From Ectobacillus antri (GTDB taxonomy: Bacteria > Bacillota > Bacilli > Bacillales > Bacillaceae_G), in the NCBI RefSeq assembly GCF_003852715.1, contig NZ_RIAV01000001.1, positions 414,769 to 478,768 of the forward strand: 64,000 bases of DNA. Reading direction: 5' to 3'. The position numbers were made by a program, and so were the translations under genes. Below are positions 36,440 through 44,943 of this stretch, piece by piece (the stretch's first letter is position 1; each line of letters begins with the position of its first letter). Under the pieces are notes generated by a model that saw only the letters and a program-made list of their open reading frames with translations, was not told where the DNA came from and did not search any database.

Positions 36440-37861
36440 ATGATTAAAAAATGGTACATAAACGGGGAGTGGCGTGAAGGGACGGAATATGCGTCTTTGC
36501 GTGCACCTTACACAGGACAAGTAATTGCTGAGATACCACAGGCAACCAAAACGGATGTAGAAGAAGCAATTCAAGCAGCCAAACGTGCAACAGGAGCGAT
36601 GAAAGAGCTACCTGCTCATAAACGAGCTACTATTCTTGGAGAATTGATTGCACAACTAAAGGAGCGTCATGAAGAATTAGCAAGGACCATTGCGCTTGAA
36701 GCGGGTAAGCCGCTTCAAGCTGCGCGAGGAGAAGTTGATCGAACGATTGCTACGTATCAATTTGCACAAGAAGAAGCGAAGCGCATTCATGGTGAGACCA
36801 TTCCACTTGATGCAGCGATAGGCGGAGAAGGAAGAGTGGCTTATACAACACGTCAACCAATTGGTGTAGTGGCAGCAATCACGCCATTTAATTTTCCGGC
36901 CAATCTGGTCGCACATAAAGTGGGCCCTGCTATTGCTGCTGGCAATACAATTGTATTAAAGCCTGCCAGTCAAACACCGCTGTCCGCTTTGTTACTTGCG
37001 GAAATGCTTGACACGACAGAACTGCCAAAAGGTGCCTTTAACGTCATTACAGGAAAAGGCTCTGTAGTGGGAGAGGAATTGGTCAAGCATCCGGATGTCG
37101 CAGGCATAACCTTCACTGGCAGTCCTGAAGTCGGCATTGATTTAAAACAAAAAGCAGGCTTAAAGCGCGTGACCTTGGAACTCGGAGCCAATTCGGCAGT
37201 TATTGTTGATAATACAAACATCACAAAAGAAATGGTACAGCGCATTGTGTGGGGCTCTTATGTGAACAATGGCCAAGTATGTGTGTCTGTACAGCGTATA
37301 TATGTCCACAATGACATATACGATATATTTAAAAAGATGTTTACAGAAGAAGCTAGAAAATTAGTGGTTGGAGATGCACTTGATGAAAAAACAGATATTT
37401 CAGCCCTCATTTCTACAAGCGATGTGAAGCGAATAGATCGTTGGGTACAAACAGCTGTATCAGGTGGTGCTAACATTGTACTTGGCGGCAATATGCGTAA
37501 CGAACGCATATACGAGCCAACGATTTTGGAAAATGTAAATGTGGAAATGGAAGTTTCTTGTCAAGAGATTTTTGGTCCAGTTGTCGTATTGCATCGTTTT
37601 CATGACTTTAAAGACGCAATTTCTCATGTAAATACATCTAAATATGGCTTGCAGGCTGGTGTGTTCACAAACAATCTCACGCATGCCATGGAAGCGGCTA
37701 AGCACTTAGAGGTGGGTGGTGTGATGATTAATGACGTACCAACGTTCCGCCTCGATCATATGCCGTACGGAGGCATCAAAGAAAGCGGTTTTGGCCGCGA
37801 AGGTATTAAATATGCGATTGAAGAAATGACAGAGCTAAAATTAATTACATTTAAATGGTAA
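36440..37861 (+). CDS. NAD(P)-dependent aldehyde dehydrogenase
   Basis: 473-residue ALDH superfamily enzyme. TPFNFPANL and VLKPASQTPLSALLLAE cofactor region, catalytic Glu in TLELGANSAVIV, catalytic Cys in NNGQVCVSVQRI, C-terminal YGGIKESGFGREG. It resembles succinate-semialdehyde or GapN-like members, but the substrate is not fixed. ATG 36440 follows GGGGGTGA; upstream in-frame starts lack sites. Its position after the kamA block could mean a role in amino-acid breakdown. Confidence 0.85.
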   Translation: MIKKWYINGEWREGTEYASLRAPYTGQVIAEIPQATKTDVEEAIQAAKRATGAMKELPAHKRATILGELIAQLKERHEELARTIALEAGKPLQAARGEVDRTIATYQFAQEEAKRIHGETIPLDAAIGGEGRVAYTTRQPIGVVAAITPFNFPANLVAHKVGPAIAAGNTIVLKPASQTPLSALLLAEMLDTTELPKGAFNVITGKGSVVGEELVKHPDVAGITFTGSPEVGIDLKQKAGLKRVTLELGANSAVIVDNTNITKEMVQRIVWGSYVNNGQVCVSVQRIYVHNDIYDIFKKMFTEEARKLVVGDALDEKTDISALISTSDVKRIDRWVQTAVSGGANIVLGGNMRNERIYEPTILENVNVEMEVSCQEIFGPVVVLHRFHDFKDAISHVNTSKYGLQAGVFTNNLTHAMEAAKHLEVGGVMINDVPTFRLDHMPYGGIKESGFGREGIKYAIEEMTELKLITFKW

Positions 37862-37862
37862 C

Positions 37863-37897
37863 AAAAAGTCGGCTAATGAAGAGCCGACTTTTATTTT
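37863..37897 (+). terminator. Terminator after ALDH gene
   Basis: AAAAAGTCGGCT/AGCCGACTTTTATTTT stem and tail. Confidence 0.8.
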
Positions 37898-37975
37898 GCT
37901 GCGCAAAGTATACTGACAAATCAAGTTTGTACATACAATGTAACAAAGTATTATAGATGATGGAGGAGGAATGAA

Positions 37976-38143
37976 ATGGTTACAGGTCTTATTATTAGTG
38001 TTGTTATGCTAATTGGTTTTACAGCATTTGGACTGCTTCGAACAAAAAGACCAAACGATACGTACGAGCCTTACGATGAGATTAGATACAGTGCAACAGA
38101 ACAAGCCGAAGAAGATCGGCATGTTCGTGGGCGAGGGGAATAA
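37976..38143 (+). CDS. Small single-helix membrane protein
   Basis: 55 residues: N-terminal helix (LIISVVMLIGFTAFGLL) followed by a charged tail rich in Asp, Glu and Arg. Strong GGAGGAGG site 4-5 bases before ATG. Not recognised as a named family. The strong RBS and clean helix-plus-tail layout argue that it is real. Confidence 0.55.
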   Translation: MVTGLIISVVMLIGFTAFGLLRTKRPNDTYEPYDEIRYSATEQAEEDRHVRGRGE

Positions 38144-38210
38144 AGAATTCACATTGTTTTCATAAGAGTACACAAATTCTCCTCTCTGCCTAATAATATT
38201 AGATTTGCAA

Positions 38211-38247
38211 CAAGGGTGCTCCACGCGGCGGAGACACCTTTTTGTGT
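38211..38247 (+). terminator. Probable terminator
   Basis: GGTGCTCC/GGAGACACC imperfect stem with TTTTTGTG. Confidence 0.5.
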
Positions 38248-38292
38248 ATAAACAATGTGTGTTAACACAACATAAGGAAAAGGAGGGATTGT

Positions 38293-38607
38293 ATGAAGCG
38301 CTTTGCTATGCTATTCGTTTGTTTGCTTATTCTAACAACTGCACAGGTATATGCAGCGCGGCAAGATCCTTCTTATGCAAAATGGGGAAAACTCGCTGTA
38401 TTAACAACGAAAGAAAAGTACCCACAACTGGATATCATTGATTATTTGTATGTTGGACGAGAAAAACTAGCTGCGGATATCGCTGTGGAAAAATTTAAGT
38501 TCTGGGTACGAGACGGAGAACGAGAATACGGATTATTTATTGACATTGAGCTGCAGCTACCTGATGAACAGGTGCGCCGTATCACATTTCGCGAATCATC
38601 GATTTAA
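38293..38607 (+). CDS. DUF3889 secreted protein
   Basis: 104 residues with a signal peptide (KRFAMLFVCLLILTTAQVYA) and a DUF3889 domain (YAKWGKLAVLTTKEKYPQ, then KFKFWVRDG and GLFIDIEL). Small secreted Bacillus family of unknown function. Followed 12 bases later by another small gene, probably co-transcribed. RBS AAGGAGGG. Confidence 0.75.
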   Translation: MKRFAMLFVCLLILTTAQVYAARQDPSYAKWGKLAVLTTKEKYPQLDIIDYLYVGREKLAADIAVEKFKFWVRDGEREYGLFIDIELQLPDEQVRRITFRESSI

Positions 38608-38619
38608 GGAGGTCTTTAT

Positions 38620-38802
38620 ATGAATAAAGAAAGCGAAAATATGCCTGACTTTAAAGAATTGGAAGATCGAATGATTGCACAGCATTCATCGGAGCCAACA
38701 TTGATAATCAAAACAAACGCTGACAGCAAAAATGTTACCGAGCAAAACCCATATTATAAAGGAAAAGATACTGACAAGTTCAGATCATTTTTCAACAAAT
38801 AG
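38620..38802 (+). CDS. Small hydrophilic hypothetical protein
   Basis: 60 residues, highly charged, no membrane segment or recognised domain. AAGGAGG 8-9 bases before ATG and tight spacing to the DUF3889 gene support translation. Confidence 0.55.
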   Translation: MNKESENMPDFKELEDRMIAQHSSEPTLIIKTNADSKNVTEQNPYYKGKDTDKFRSFFNK

Positions 38803-38897
38803 GTTATCTTAAGGCTATTATGAATTATGGTCGAATTTAGCAGAAAACTTTAACGTCACAACGTAAAAAGAACTACTTTTTTGCTCTTTTTATTTTT

Positions 38898-39081
38898 GGC
38901 TGTGTTAAAGCCTAATGGTGATCATTTGCACTCGTTGAGGGGAGTGAAGGGGGTGAGACTTCTGCGGGAAAAGCGAGTTAAACTGAGACTCCGCAGGCGT
39001 ATAGCACTGCAGGAGGCTTCCTGACCGCCTATGGAAAGCGTCCCCCCATAACGGAAATCAACAACATGCTTTAACAGAGCC
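38898..39081. repeat. MITE-like dispersed repeat
   Basis: About 184 bases bounded by near-perfect 14-bp inverted ends (GGCTGTGTTAAAGC and GCTTTAACAGAGCC). The middle holds CTGCGGGAAAAGCGAG, GAGACTCCGCAGG, GGAGGCT and CGGAAATCAAC, a text I recognise from repeated non-coding elements in many Bacillaceae. No coding frame. It is more GC-rich than the flanks. The rest of 38803-39311 is AT-rich upstream DNA of the ABC genes. Confidence 0.6.
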
Positions 39082-39311
39082 TTATTTTTAATGATGTGAG
39101 GGCAATCCTCCTCTATTGTGCTTGAAGAAGAGTGTTATGAAAAATGGTGTAAAATAAATGTGATACAAAACTGAATTAATCATTTTAATAGAGTTCATTT
39201 TTTATAAGTGTAAACCGATAAAGAGTATATTTGATAATAAAAAACATTACAATTTTTTCCTATATATATTATTATATGTTTTATAGATGCATAGAAGGGA
39301 TGTGAAGCAAC

Positions 39312-40037
39312 ATGATTGAGATTCATAATGTTTCAAAGAGTTATGGAGGTGCTTCGTATGCAGTGAGAGATCTGAATTTAACCATTCCGAGTGGACAAAT
39401 TTTTGGTTTCCTTGGCCCGAACGGTGCCGGAAAATCTACAACTATTAAAATGATGACAGGTATTCATGCACCGGATAGGGGGGCTATCTTCATTAATGGG
39501 AAAAACATTCAAGAGGAGCCGCTTGCTGCGAAGAAAACCTTTGGCTATGTACCGGATAGTCCCGATTTATTTTTACGCCTAAAGGGTATGGAGTATCTAA
39601 ATTTTATGGGTGATATGTATGAGGTGCCGAGCAAGCTACGTTTAAATCGCATTGAAATGTTGGCTAAACAGTTTGATTTATCTGATGTACTTGGTGATCA
39701 AATTCAAACTTACTCACATGGTATGCGGCAAAAAATTATTATGATAGGTGTACTGCTACATGAGCCGGATGTATGGATTTTAGATGAGCCGTTAACTGGA
39801 TTAGACCCAAAGTCCGCATACATATTGAAGCAGATGATGCGAGAGCACGCGGATAAAGAAAAGACAGTTTTCTTTTCGACACATGTGCTAGAGGTTGCTG
39901 AAAAGCTTTGTGATCGAGTTGGTATTATTAACAAAGGGAATTTACAGTTTTGTGGTAATCTGCAAGAAATGCGTGATCATTTTAAGTCTGATGCATCACT
40001 TGAAAAGATGTTCTTGGAGATGACTGACCATGCATAA
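39312..40037 (+). CDS. ABC transporter ATP-binding protein
   Basis: 241 residues. Walker A GPNGAGKST (about 39), signature YSHGMRQK (SHG in place of SGG), Walker B VWILDEPLTGLD and switch His in FSTHVLEVAE. The gene overlaps the permease by 8 bases. Exporter-type ATPase, substrate unknown. Confidence 0.87.
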   Translation: MIEIHNVSKSYGGASYAVRDLNLTIPSGQIFGFLGPNGAGKSTTIKMMTGIHAPDRGAIFINGKNIQEEPLAAKKTFGYVPDSPDLFLRLKGMEYLNFMGDMYEVPSKLRLNRIEMLAKQFDLSDVLGDQIQTYSHGMRQKIIMIGVLLHEPDVWILDEPLTGLDPKSAYILKQMMREHADKEKTVFFSTHVLEVAEKLCDRVGIINKGNLQFCGNLQEMRDHFKSDASLEKMFLEMTDHA

Positions 40038-41682
40038 GATATGGCGACTTACAAACGTATTATTGAAAATGAGTTATGCGGAGTGGTTTGCAAGTAAAAA
40101 GAAAGTTGCGCTCTATTTATTTTCATATGTTATGCTGTTGGGCGTTGGCTTTATCTTCTTTGGTACAATGTCATATGGCGTTTATGGTGTGTTTGCACAG
40201 TATGGACAACAAAAAGCGTTACTTGGTATCGGACTCGCTGTTGCAAGTATTTGGGTATTTCTTACGAGTGTCACCTCCGTCTTAACAGTGTTTTATTACG
40301 AAGACGATATTGAAAATCTATTGCCACTACCGCTTCAGCCCTCACAAATCGTTACAGCTAAGTTTTTGACAGTGTTGCTGACGCAGTATGTGCTATCTTC
40401 GTTCTTTGTTATTCCGATTCTTGTCATATACGGCGTATTAAGCGGAGCAGGCATAGTGTACTACTTGTATAGTGTTGTTATTTATGCGACTTTTCCAATC
40501 ATTCCACTTGTACTTATCTCACTGCTGCTTATGGTATTGATGCGCTTTACAAACCTTTCCAAAAACAAAGACCGCGGTCGCCTTATTGTGGGGCTGTTTT
40601 CAATTCTTTTTGTAGTAGGTATTAATGTGTTTATGCAATGGAATAATCGTAGCGCTTCACAAGAGCAGGTGGAGAACTTGTTGACTGGTGGAAGTGGTGA
40701 GATATTAGTAAGTATGACGACGTATTTTCCTACCACATATTTCGCAGCGACGGGGCTGTCACAATATAACACTGCCATGGGGCTTTTATATGTGCTTATA
40801 TTTATAGTTATTTCAATGATGGCCTTTATCCTATTCTATGTAACTGCACAAACGTATTATTTAAAGGGAGTTATTGGTCTTTCCGGAGGTGTGGCGAAGC
40901 GTAAAAAAGTAGGTACCGCTGCGTATGAAAAACAGGTAAAGCAAACATCTAAATGGTTAACATATGTAAAAAAGGAGTTGCGTATGTTAATGCGCACACC
41001 GGCCTTCTTTTTAAATTGCGTCATTCAGGGGTTAACGACACCAATCATTTTTTTCTTTGCGTTTTTTCAACAAAACGGTAGTATAGAATGGATGAAACGA
41101 ATTGTCACAAACCCTGATCAAGCCGGTTTAGCTCTTGGTGTTGCCTTTTGTGCTGGTATGTTTTTATTAAGCTCCAACATGACTGCAACAACCTCTTTTT
41201 CTAGAGATGGTAGCAGTTGGTTTGTAAATCGTTATTTGCCTATTGCACCCCAAACTATTTTATTTGCTAAAATTTTTGCATCGTGGCTCGTCAGTGTTAG
41301 TATTTTAGCATTATTCGGCATTGTGATGGTTGCACTCGTAAAGGTGTCTCTATTATTCGTGACGCTTTGGTTTGTTTTATGTTTAAACGGCTTATGGCTC
41401 ACCAATATGATTGGTGTGAGATGGGATGCAAAAACAGCAGATGTACACTGGGAAAATGAGCAAAAATTGTTTAAAGGTCGTTACACGCTACTATGGAACT
41501 TGCTCGTAAATTTCCTGATTGCCGCAGCAACAGTAGGTATTGTACTCGTATTGTATTTCATATTACACGCGGGAATTTGGATGACATTTTTTGTGTTGCT
41601 GTTTGTATATGGTATTGTAAATGTAATTATAGTCAGGGCTTTACAAGTGGATGCAGAGAATATCTTAGATAACGTACAATGA
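40030..41682 (+). CDS. Large ABC permease subunit
   Basis: 550 residues with about 12 membrane helices. It matches the large ABC-2-like permease type found with EcsA- or SkfE-like ATPases (FYYEDDIENLLPLPLQPSQI near residue 95; a cytoplasmic segment about 290-330). It forms a two-gene exporter with the preceding ATPase. No regulator is adjacent. Confidence 0.8.
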   Translation: MHKIWRLTNVLLKMSYAEWFASKKKVALYLFSYVMLLGVGFIFFGTMSYGVYGVFAQYGQQKALLGIGLAVASIWVFLTSVTSVLTVFYYEDDIENLLPLPLQPSQIVTAKFLTVLLTQYVLSSFFVIPILVIYGVLSGAGIVYYLYSVVIYATFPIIPLVLISLLLMVLMRFTNLSKNKDRGRLIVGLFSILFVVGINVFMQWNNRSASQEQVENLLTGGSGEILVSMTTYFPTTYFAATGLSQYNTAMGLLYVLIFIVISMMAFILFYVTAQTYYLKGVIGLSGGVAKRKKVGTAAYEKQVKQTSKWLTYVKKELRMLMRTPAFFLNCVIQGLTTPIIFFFAFFQQNGSIEWMKRIVTNPDQAGLALGVAFCAGMFLLSSNMTATTSFSRDGSSWFVNRYLPIAPQTILFAKIFASWLVSVSILALFGIVMVALVKVSLLFVTLWFVLCLNGLWLTNMIGVRWDAKTADVHWENEQKLFKGRYTLLWNLLVNFLIAAATVGIVLVLYFILHAGIWMTFFVLLFVYGIVNVIIVRALQVDAENILDNVQ

Positions 41683-41722
41683 TAACGTAAAAAAGATGCT
41701 AACTAGCATCTTTTTTACGTTA
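41683..41722. terminator. Strong bidirectional terminator
   Basis: TAACGTAAAAAAGATGCTA is mirrored exactly by TAGCATCTTTTTTACGTTA; serves both convergent genes. Confidence 0.85.
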
Positions 41723-42185
41723 AATCTCCTGTTTTAGCTTCTGTTGCCTGTATGAGGTCCGTGCCGCTTAAGAAGATCTGCACGCCGCGTTTACCTGCAC
41801 TAATGCTGATGGTATCATATGCAGAAGCTGACTTGTCAACATACAAGGGATATCTTTTCTTAACACCAAGCGGGGAAACACCGCCACGAATGTAACCGGT
41901 TAGACTCTGTATGTCTTTTACCGGCACCATTTCTACCTTTTTGTTGCCACTGATGGATGCTAGTGCTTTCATATTCAACTGGCTATTAGCAGGAATGCAT
42001 GTCATGATAATACCTGTTTTGTCTCCTTTTAGAACAAGTGTTTTAAACACTTGTTCATAAGGCATACCTACTAAATGCGCCACATGCTTGGCATCTAAAT
42101 TATTTTCATCCCATTCGTATTCATGGAGTGTATACGCAATTTTCTTCGTATCTAGCAGCCGACATGCGATGGTTTTACTCACCAT
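41715..42185 (-). CDS. ybaK: YbaK/EbsC family Cys-tRNA(Pro) deacylase
   Basis: 156-residue YbaK domain. Conserved Lys in QVFKTLVLKGD, GYIRGGVSPLG and SAGKRGVQIFLS are present. It hydrolyses Cys mis-attached to tRNA-Pro. ATG 42185 is used since AAAGGTG lies 8 bases upstream; GTG 42197 overlaps that site. Confidence 0.88.
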   Translation of the reverse strand: MVSKTIACRLLDTKKIAYTLHEYEWDENNLDAKHVAHLVGMPYEQVFKTLVLKGDKTGIIMTCIPANSQLNMKALASISGNKKVEMVPVKDIQSLTGYIRGGVSPLGVKKRYPLYVDKSASAYDTISISAGKRGVQIFLSGTDLIQATEAKTGDLT

Positions 42186-42343
42186 ATGTATCAACACCTT
42201 TCATGTATCAGTATACAAAATTTTAAACGGATTTATATAGCTATTCCTGCCTATATGTGTTACAACTTTTAAAGGGATACTGCGAAATGTTGTCGACAGA
42301 ATCATATTTCTGTAGTAGAATAGTATCATAATTTCGAATATTG

Positions 42344-42545
42344 TGACGAGTATAGGTGCATAGTGAGCGAGCGCTCGCTATGTTTAAAAGGGAAGTCGGT
42401 GTAAATCCGACGCGGTCCCGCCACTGTAAGTGAAGAGATTTTGTGCATAAGCCACTGTTATGCGGGAAGGCGCACAAAATTGAAGACGCACAAGCCAGGA
42501 GACCTGCCTATGCACGATGCACCGAAATCCTACGAGGAATAGGGA
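42344..42545 (+). promoter_or_regulatory. Cobalamin (B12) riboswitch
   Basis: Conserved core in order: AGGTGC, a P2 hairpin (ATAG...CTCGCTAT), GGGAAGTCGGTG, AAATCCGACGCGGTCCCGCC, ACTGTAA, and the B12 box AAGCCAGGAGACCTGCCT at 42492-42509. A terminator-type hairpin follows at 42578-42598, so B12 probably stops transcription of the uptake genes downstream. Confidence 0.93.
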
Positions 42546-42577
42546 GGTGTTGTGTAAGTACATACACGCTTGCGCAC

Positions 42578-42598
42578 GCCCGTAGTGGGCTTTTTTTA
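42578..42598 (+). terminator. Riboswitch expression-platform terminator
   Basis: GCCCGTAGTGGGC followed by TTTTTTT, between the aptamer and the first gene. Confidence 0.7.
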
Positions 42599-42628
42599 TT
42601 GGACTCAAAAATGAAGGGGGAAGTAGAT

Positions 42629-44215
42629 ATGAAGAAGTGGCTTGCTGCATTCGTTCTCACCGTATGTATGGTGTTGTCGACGTTTGCAAATATTGGCGTG
42701 GTATTCGCTGAGGAACGTACAGCAACGCTTGTTGTTGTTGGGGACTCAGAGCGCGGAGCAATTTTATGTCCAAAGAAGGTAGAGTTTAACGAAGGTGCAA
42801 CAGCATTTGATGTATTGAATGAGGCATTTCCTAATAAGCTAGTGTACAGTGGCACAGGAGACATGTTATACCTGACAGGTATTGATGGTCTTGTTGCTGG
42901 TGAGAAGTATAAGCAAAGCTATTGGGCGCTGGAAACAAATAACGAAATGGCGATGGTAGGAGTAGGGGGGTATCAAGTAAAGAATGGTGATATTATTGCC
43001 ATGCGCTTTATCGAAGATTGGAATGCAATGCCTACTGATACATTGAAGGAGCAGTTAAAAAAAATCAGCGAATGTGATCTGAGTTTACTAGAGCCAGTTA
43101 AGGAACCCCCTACAACACCAGACCCAGGAACTACACCAAAGGAAGTAGATACAAATAAAGCGATTGCCGATGCGGCTGCCTATCTATTAAGAGACGGTAT
43201 CAATTCTGAGTGGGAAGCAATTGGGTTGTTGCGCTCAGGTGCAGTAATCTCTAATGATGTAAAAGCGAGTTACATAGAGCAATTGAAAGACAATGTACAA
43301 AATAAAAGAATGCAAGGCGGCAAATTAGCAAAAACAATTTTGGCAATTAATGCAGTTGGAAGCGACCCTACAAAGTTTGTAAATCAAAATTTAGTTGAGA
43401 AGTTATACAATGACCAAACACTTGCTGATGTTTATGCTTACAGCGCTGCGTTATTGGCACTAGATAGTAGAAAGTATGATATTCCTGCTGGCGCATTTTG
43501 GAGCCGCGAGAAGCTTGTAGATGCAATCTTATCACAGCAACGAGCGGAAGGTGGATGGGGCACAGATGCGGATACAAACAGTATGATGCTAATTGCATTG
43601 GCACCATATAGTGAGAAGCCGGAAGTAGCAAAAGCGCAAGAAAAAACATTAAAACTTTTGCAAAGTATGCAAGGTATAGATGGTGGCTTTGATCAAAATG
43701 CCAACAGTACTGCATTGGTGTTGACAGCTTTATCCATTATGGGGATTAACCCTACAGATGCAGAGTGGACGAAAGAAGCGAATGTCATTGAAAATCTCGT
43801 CACCTTTCAACAAACAGACGGTGGATTTAAATGGCAACATACAAGTGAAGCAAGCGATGCTCTTTCATCTGAGCAGGCACTATATGCTTTGGTACAATAC
43901 ACATACTTTGTACAAGAAAAGGGCTCGATTTTTGATTGGAGCAGTGAACCAATCAACACCCCAGAAACACCGAATGAGCCAACAATACCAGAGCCGTCTC
44001 AACCACCTGTGCCAGAAACACCAGAAATTTCAGTACCAACAGAAACAGTCAACAAACCTGTACCAAGCGAAATGAAAACGGCAGAACCAGTAAAAGAGAA
44101 AGTCAAACAAACGCTTCCTGATACAGCCCTGTTTGACACAGTATTTTGGTCCAGCTTAGCTGCAGGATTTGTATTGATTATGACAGCAGTTCTAGTTTGG
44201 AGAAGAATCATATAA
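42629..44215 (+). CDS. Wall-anchored transcobalamin-like protein (DUF4430 + alpha/alpha toroid)
   Basis: 528 residues. Signal peptide 1-27 (VVFA cut). DUF4430, the transcobalamin C-terminal-like domain, about 32-131 (GATAFDVLNEAF, YSGTGDMLYLTGIDGL). Pro/Thr linker 155-175. Helical repeat domain about 176-425 with three GG-W/F motifs (EGGWGTD, DGGFDQN, DGGFKWQ) as in the prenyltransferase-like barrel of transcobalamins. Pro-rich spacer, sortase motif LPDTA at 496-500, hydrophobic helix, and WRRII tail. The animal B12 carriers have the same two modules in the opposite order. The B12 riboswitch and ECF genes support a B12-capturing surface role. AGGGGGAAG before ATG. Confidence 0.85.
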   Translation: MKKWLAAFVLTVCMVLSTFANIGVVFAEERTATLVVVGDSERGAILCPKKVEFNEGATAFDVLNEAFPNKLVYSGTGDMLYLTGIDGLVAGEKYKQSYWALETNNEMAMVGVGGYQVKNGDIIAMRFIEDWNAMPTDTLKEQLKKISECDLSLLEPVKEPPTTPDPGTTPKEVDTNKAIADAAAYLLRDGINSEWEAIGLLRSGAVISNDVKASYIEQLKDNVQNKRMQGGKLAKTILAINAVGSDPTKFVNQNLVEKLYNDQTLADVYAYSAALLALDSRKYDIPAGAFWSREKLVDAILSQQRAEGGWGTDADTNSMMLIALAPYSEKPEVAKAQEKTLKLLQSMQGIDGGFDQNANSTALVLTALSIMGINPTDAEWTKEANVIENLVTFQQTDGGFKWQHTSEASDALSSEQALYALVQYTYFVQEKGSIFDWSSEPINTPETPNEPTIPEPSQPPVPETPEISVPTETVNKPVPSEMKTAEPVKEKVKQTLPDTALFDTVFWSSLAAGFVLIMTAVLVWRRII

Positions 44216-44265
44216 TGAGACGGGGGCGTATATGCCCCTGCTTGCTTTTTAAAGGATGTGATATT

Positions 44266-44943
44266 ATGTACAAATGGATGATAACACTTGGTTTATTTGT
44301 TGTTTTGGTTGGGTGTAACGGAACAGAGGAAACGAAAACAGACATAAAGCAGGAAAAGCCGAAGGTGAGTGAACAAGAAAAACCTAAGGTACAGGAGCAA
44401 CCAACGGAACAACAGGTACAGCCAACAGAGGAAACAAAGCCTGAAGAGCCAAAACAAGAAAGTAAACAAAGTAATACGCCGGTACAAGAAGCAGTCAAAC
44501 CGAAAGCCCCCAAACCCGAACCTGAACCTGTAAGCCCGCCGCCATCTAGTGCTCCGGTGCCATCTACACCATCAACTCTAGCGCCACCGCCGCCAAAACC
44601 AGCGGAACCGGTGAAACAAGCGGAAAGCGTATTTTTAAGCATTCGCGGTGCTGGTAAGACCATTTTAGGAAAAACAGAAGTGGAACTGGAAAATGGTGAT
44701 ACAGTATTTTCAGTTTTAGCACGAACTGTGAAGAAAAAAGGAATTCAAATGGAGTATAGCGGTACCGGTGCTTCGATTTATGTAGAAGGCATAGACAACT
44801 TATACGAAAAAGATAAGGGGCCGTTGAGTGGTTGGATTTACAAGCGAAATGGCGTACATGCGAAAACCGGTGCTGGCAAAACAGCAGTAAAAACTGGCGA
44901 TGTGATTGAATGGGTATATACCGTGGACGGAGAAAATCCATGA
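44266..44943 (+). CDS. DUF4430 lipoprotein, probable membrane-side B12 binder
   Basis: 225 residues. Lipoprotein signal with lipobox LVGC (Cys17). A long Glu/Lys/Pro/Gln-rich spacer (about 20-130; repeated KPKV, QPTEE and PKPEPEP units). C-terminal DUF4430 domain about 138-222 (GDTVFSVLARTVKKKGIQ, YSGTGASIYVEGIDNLY, GWIYKRNG). The YSGTG...Y(V/L)xGID pattern repeats that of the upstream protein. The spacer would let the domain reach through the wall layer. The stop overlaps the EcfT start. Confidence 0.83.
   Translation: MYKWMITLGLFVVLVGCNGTEETKTDIKQEKPKVSEQEKPKVQEQPTEQQVQPTEETKPEEPKQESKQSNTPVQEAVKPKAPKPEPEPVSPPPSSAPVPSTPSTLAPPPPKPAEPVKQAESVFLSIRGAGKTILGKTEVELENGDTVFSVLARTVKKKGIQMEYSGTGASIYVEGIDNLYEKDKGPLSGWIYKRNGVHAKTGAGKTAVKTGDVIEWVYTVDGENP

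Noticed and set aside
44208..44663. Long minus-strand frame opposite the DUF4430 lipoprotein gene
   Set aside because: It mirrors the Pro/Glu/Lys-rich spacer as Gly/Ser/Cys-rich sequence; a composition artefact.
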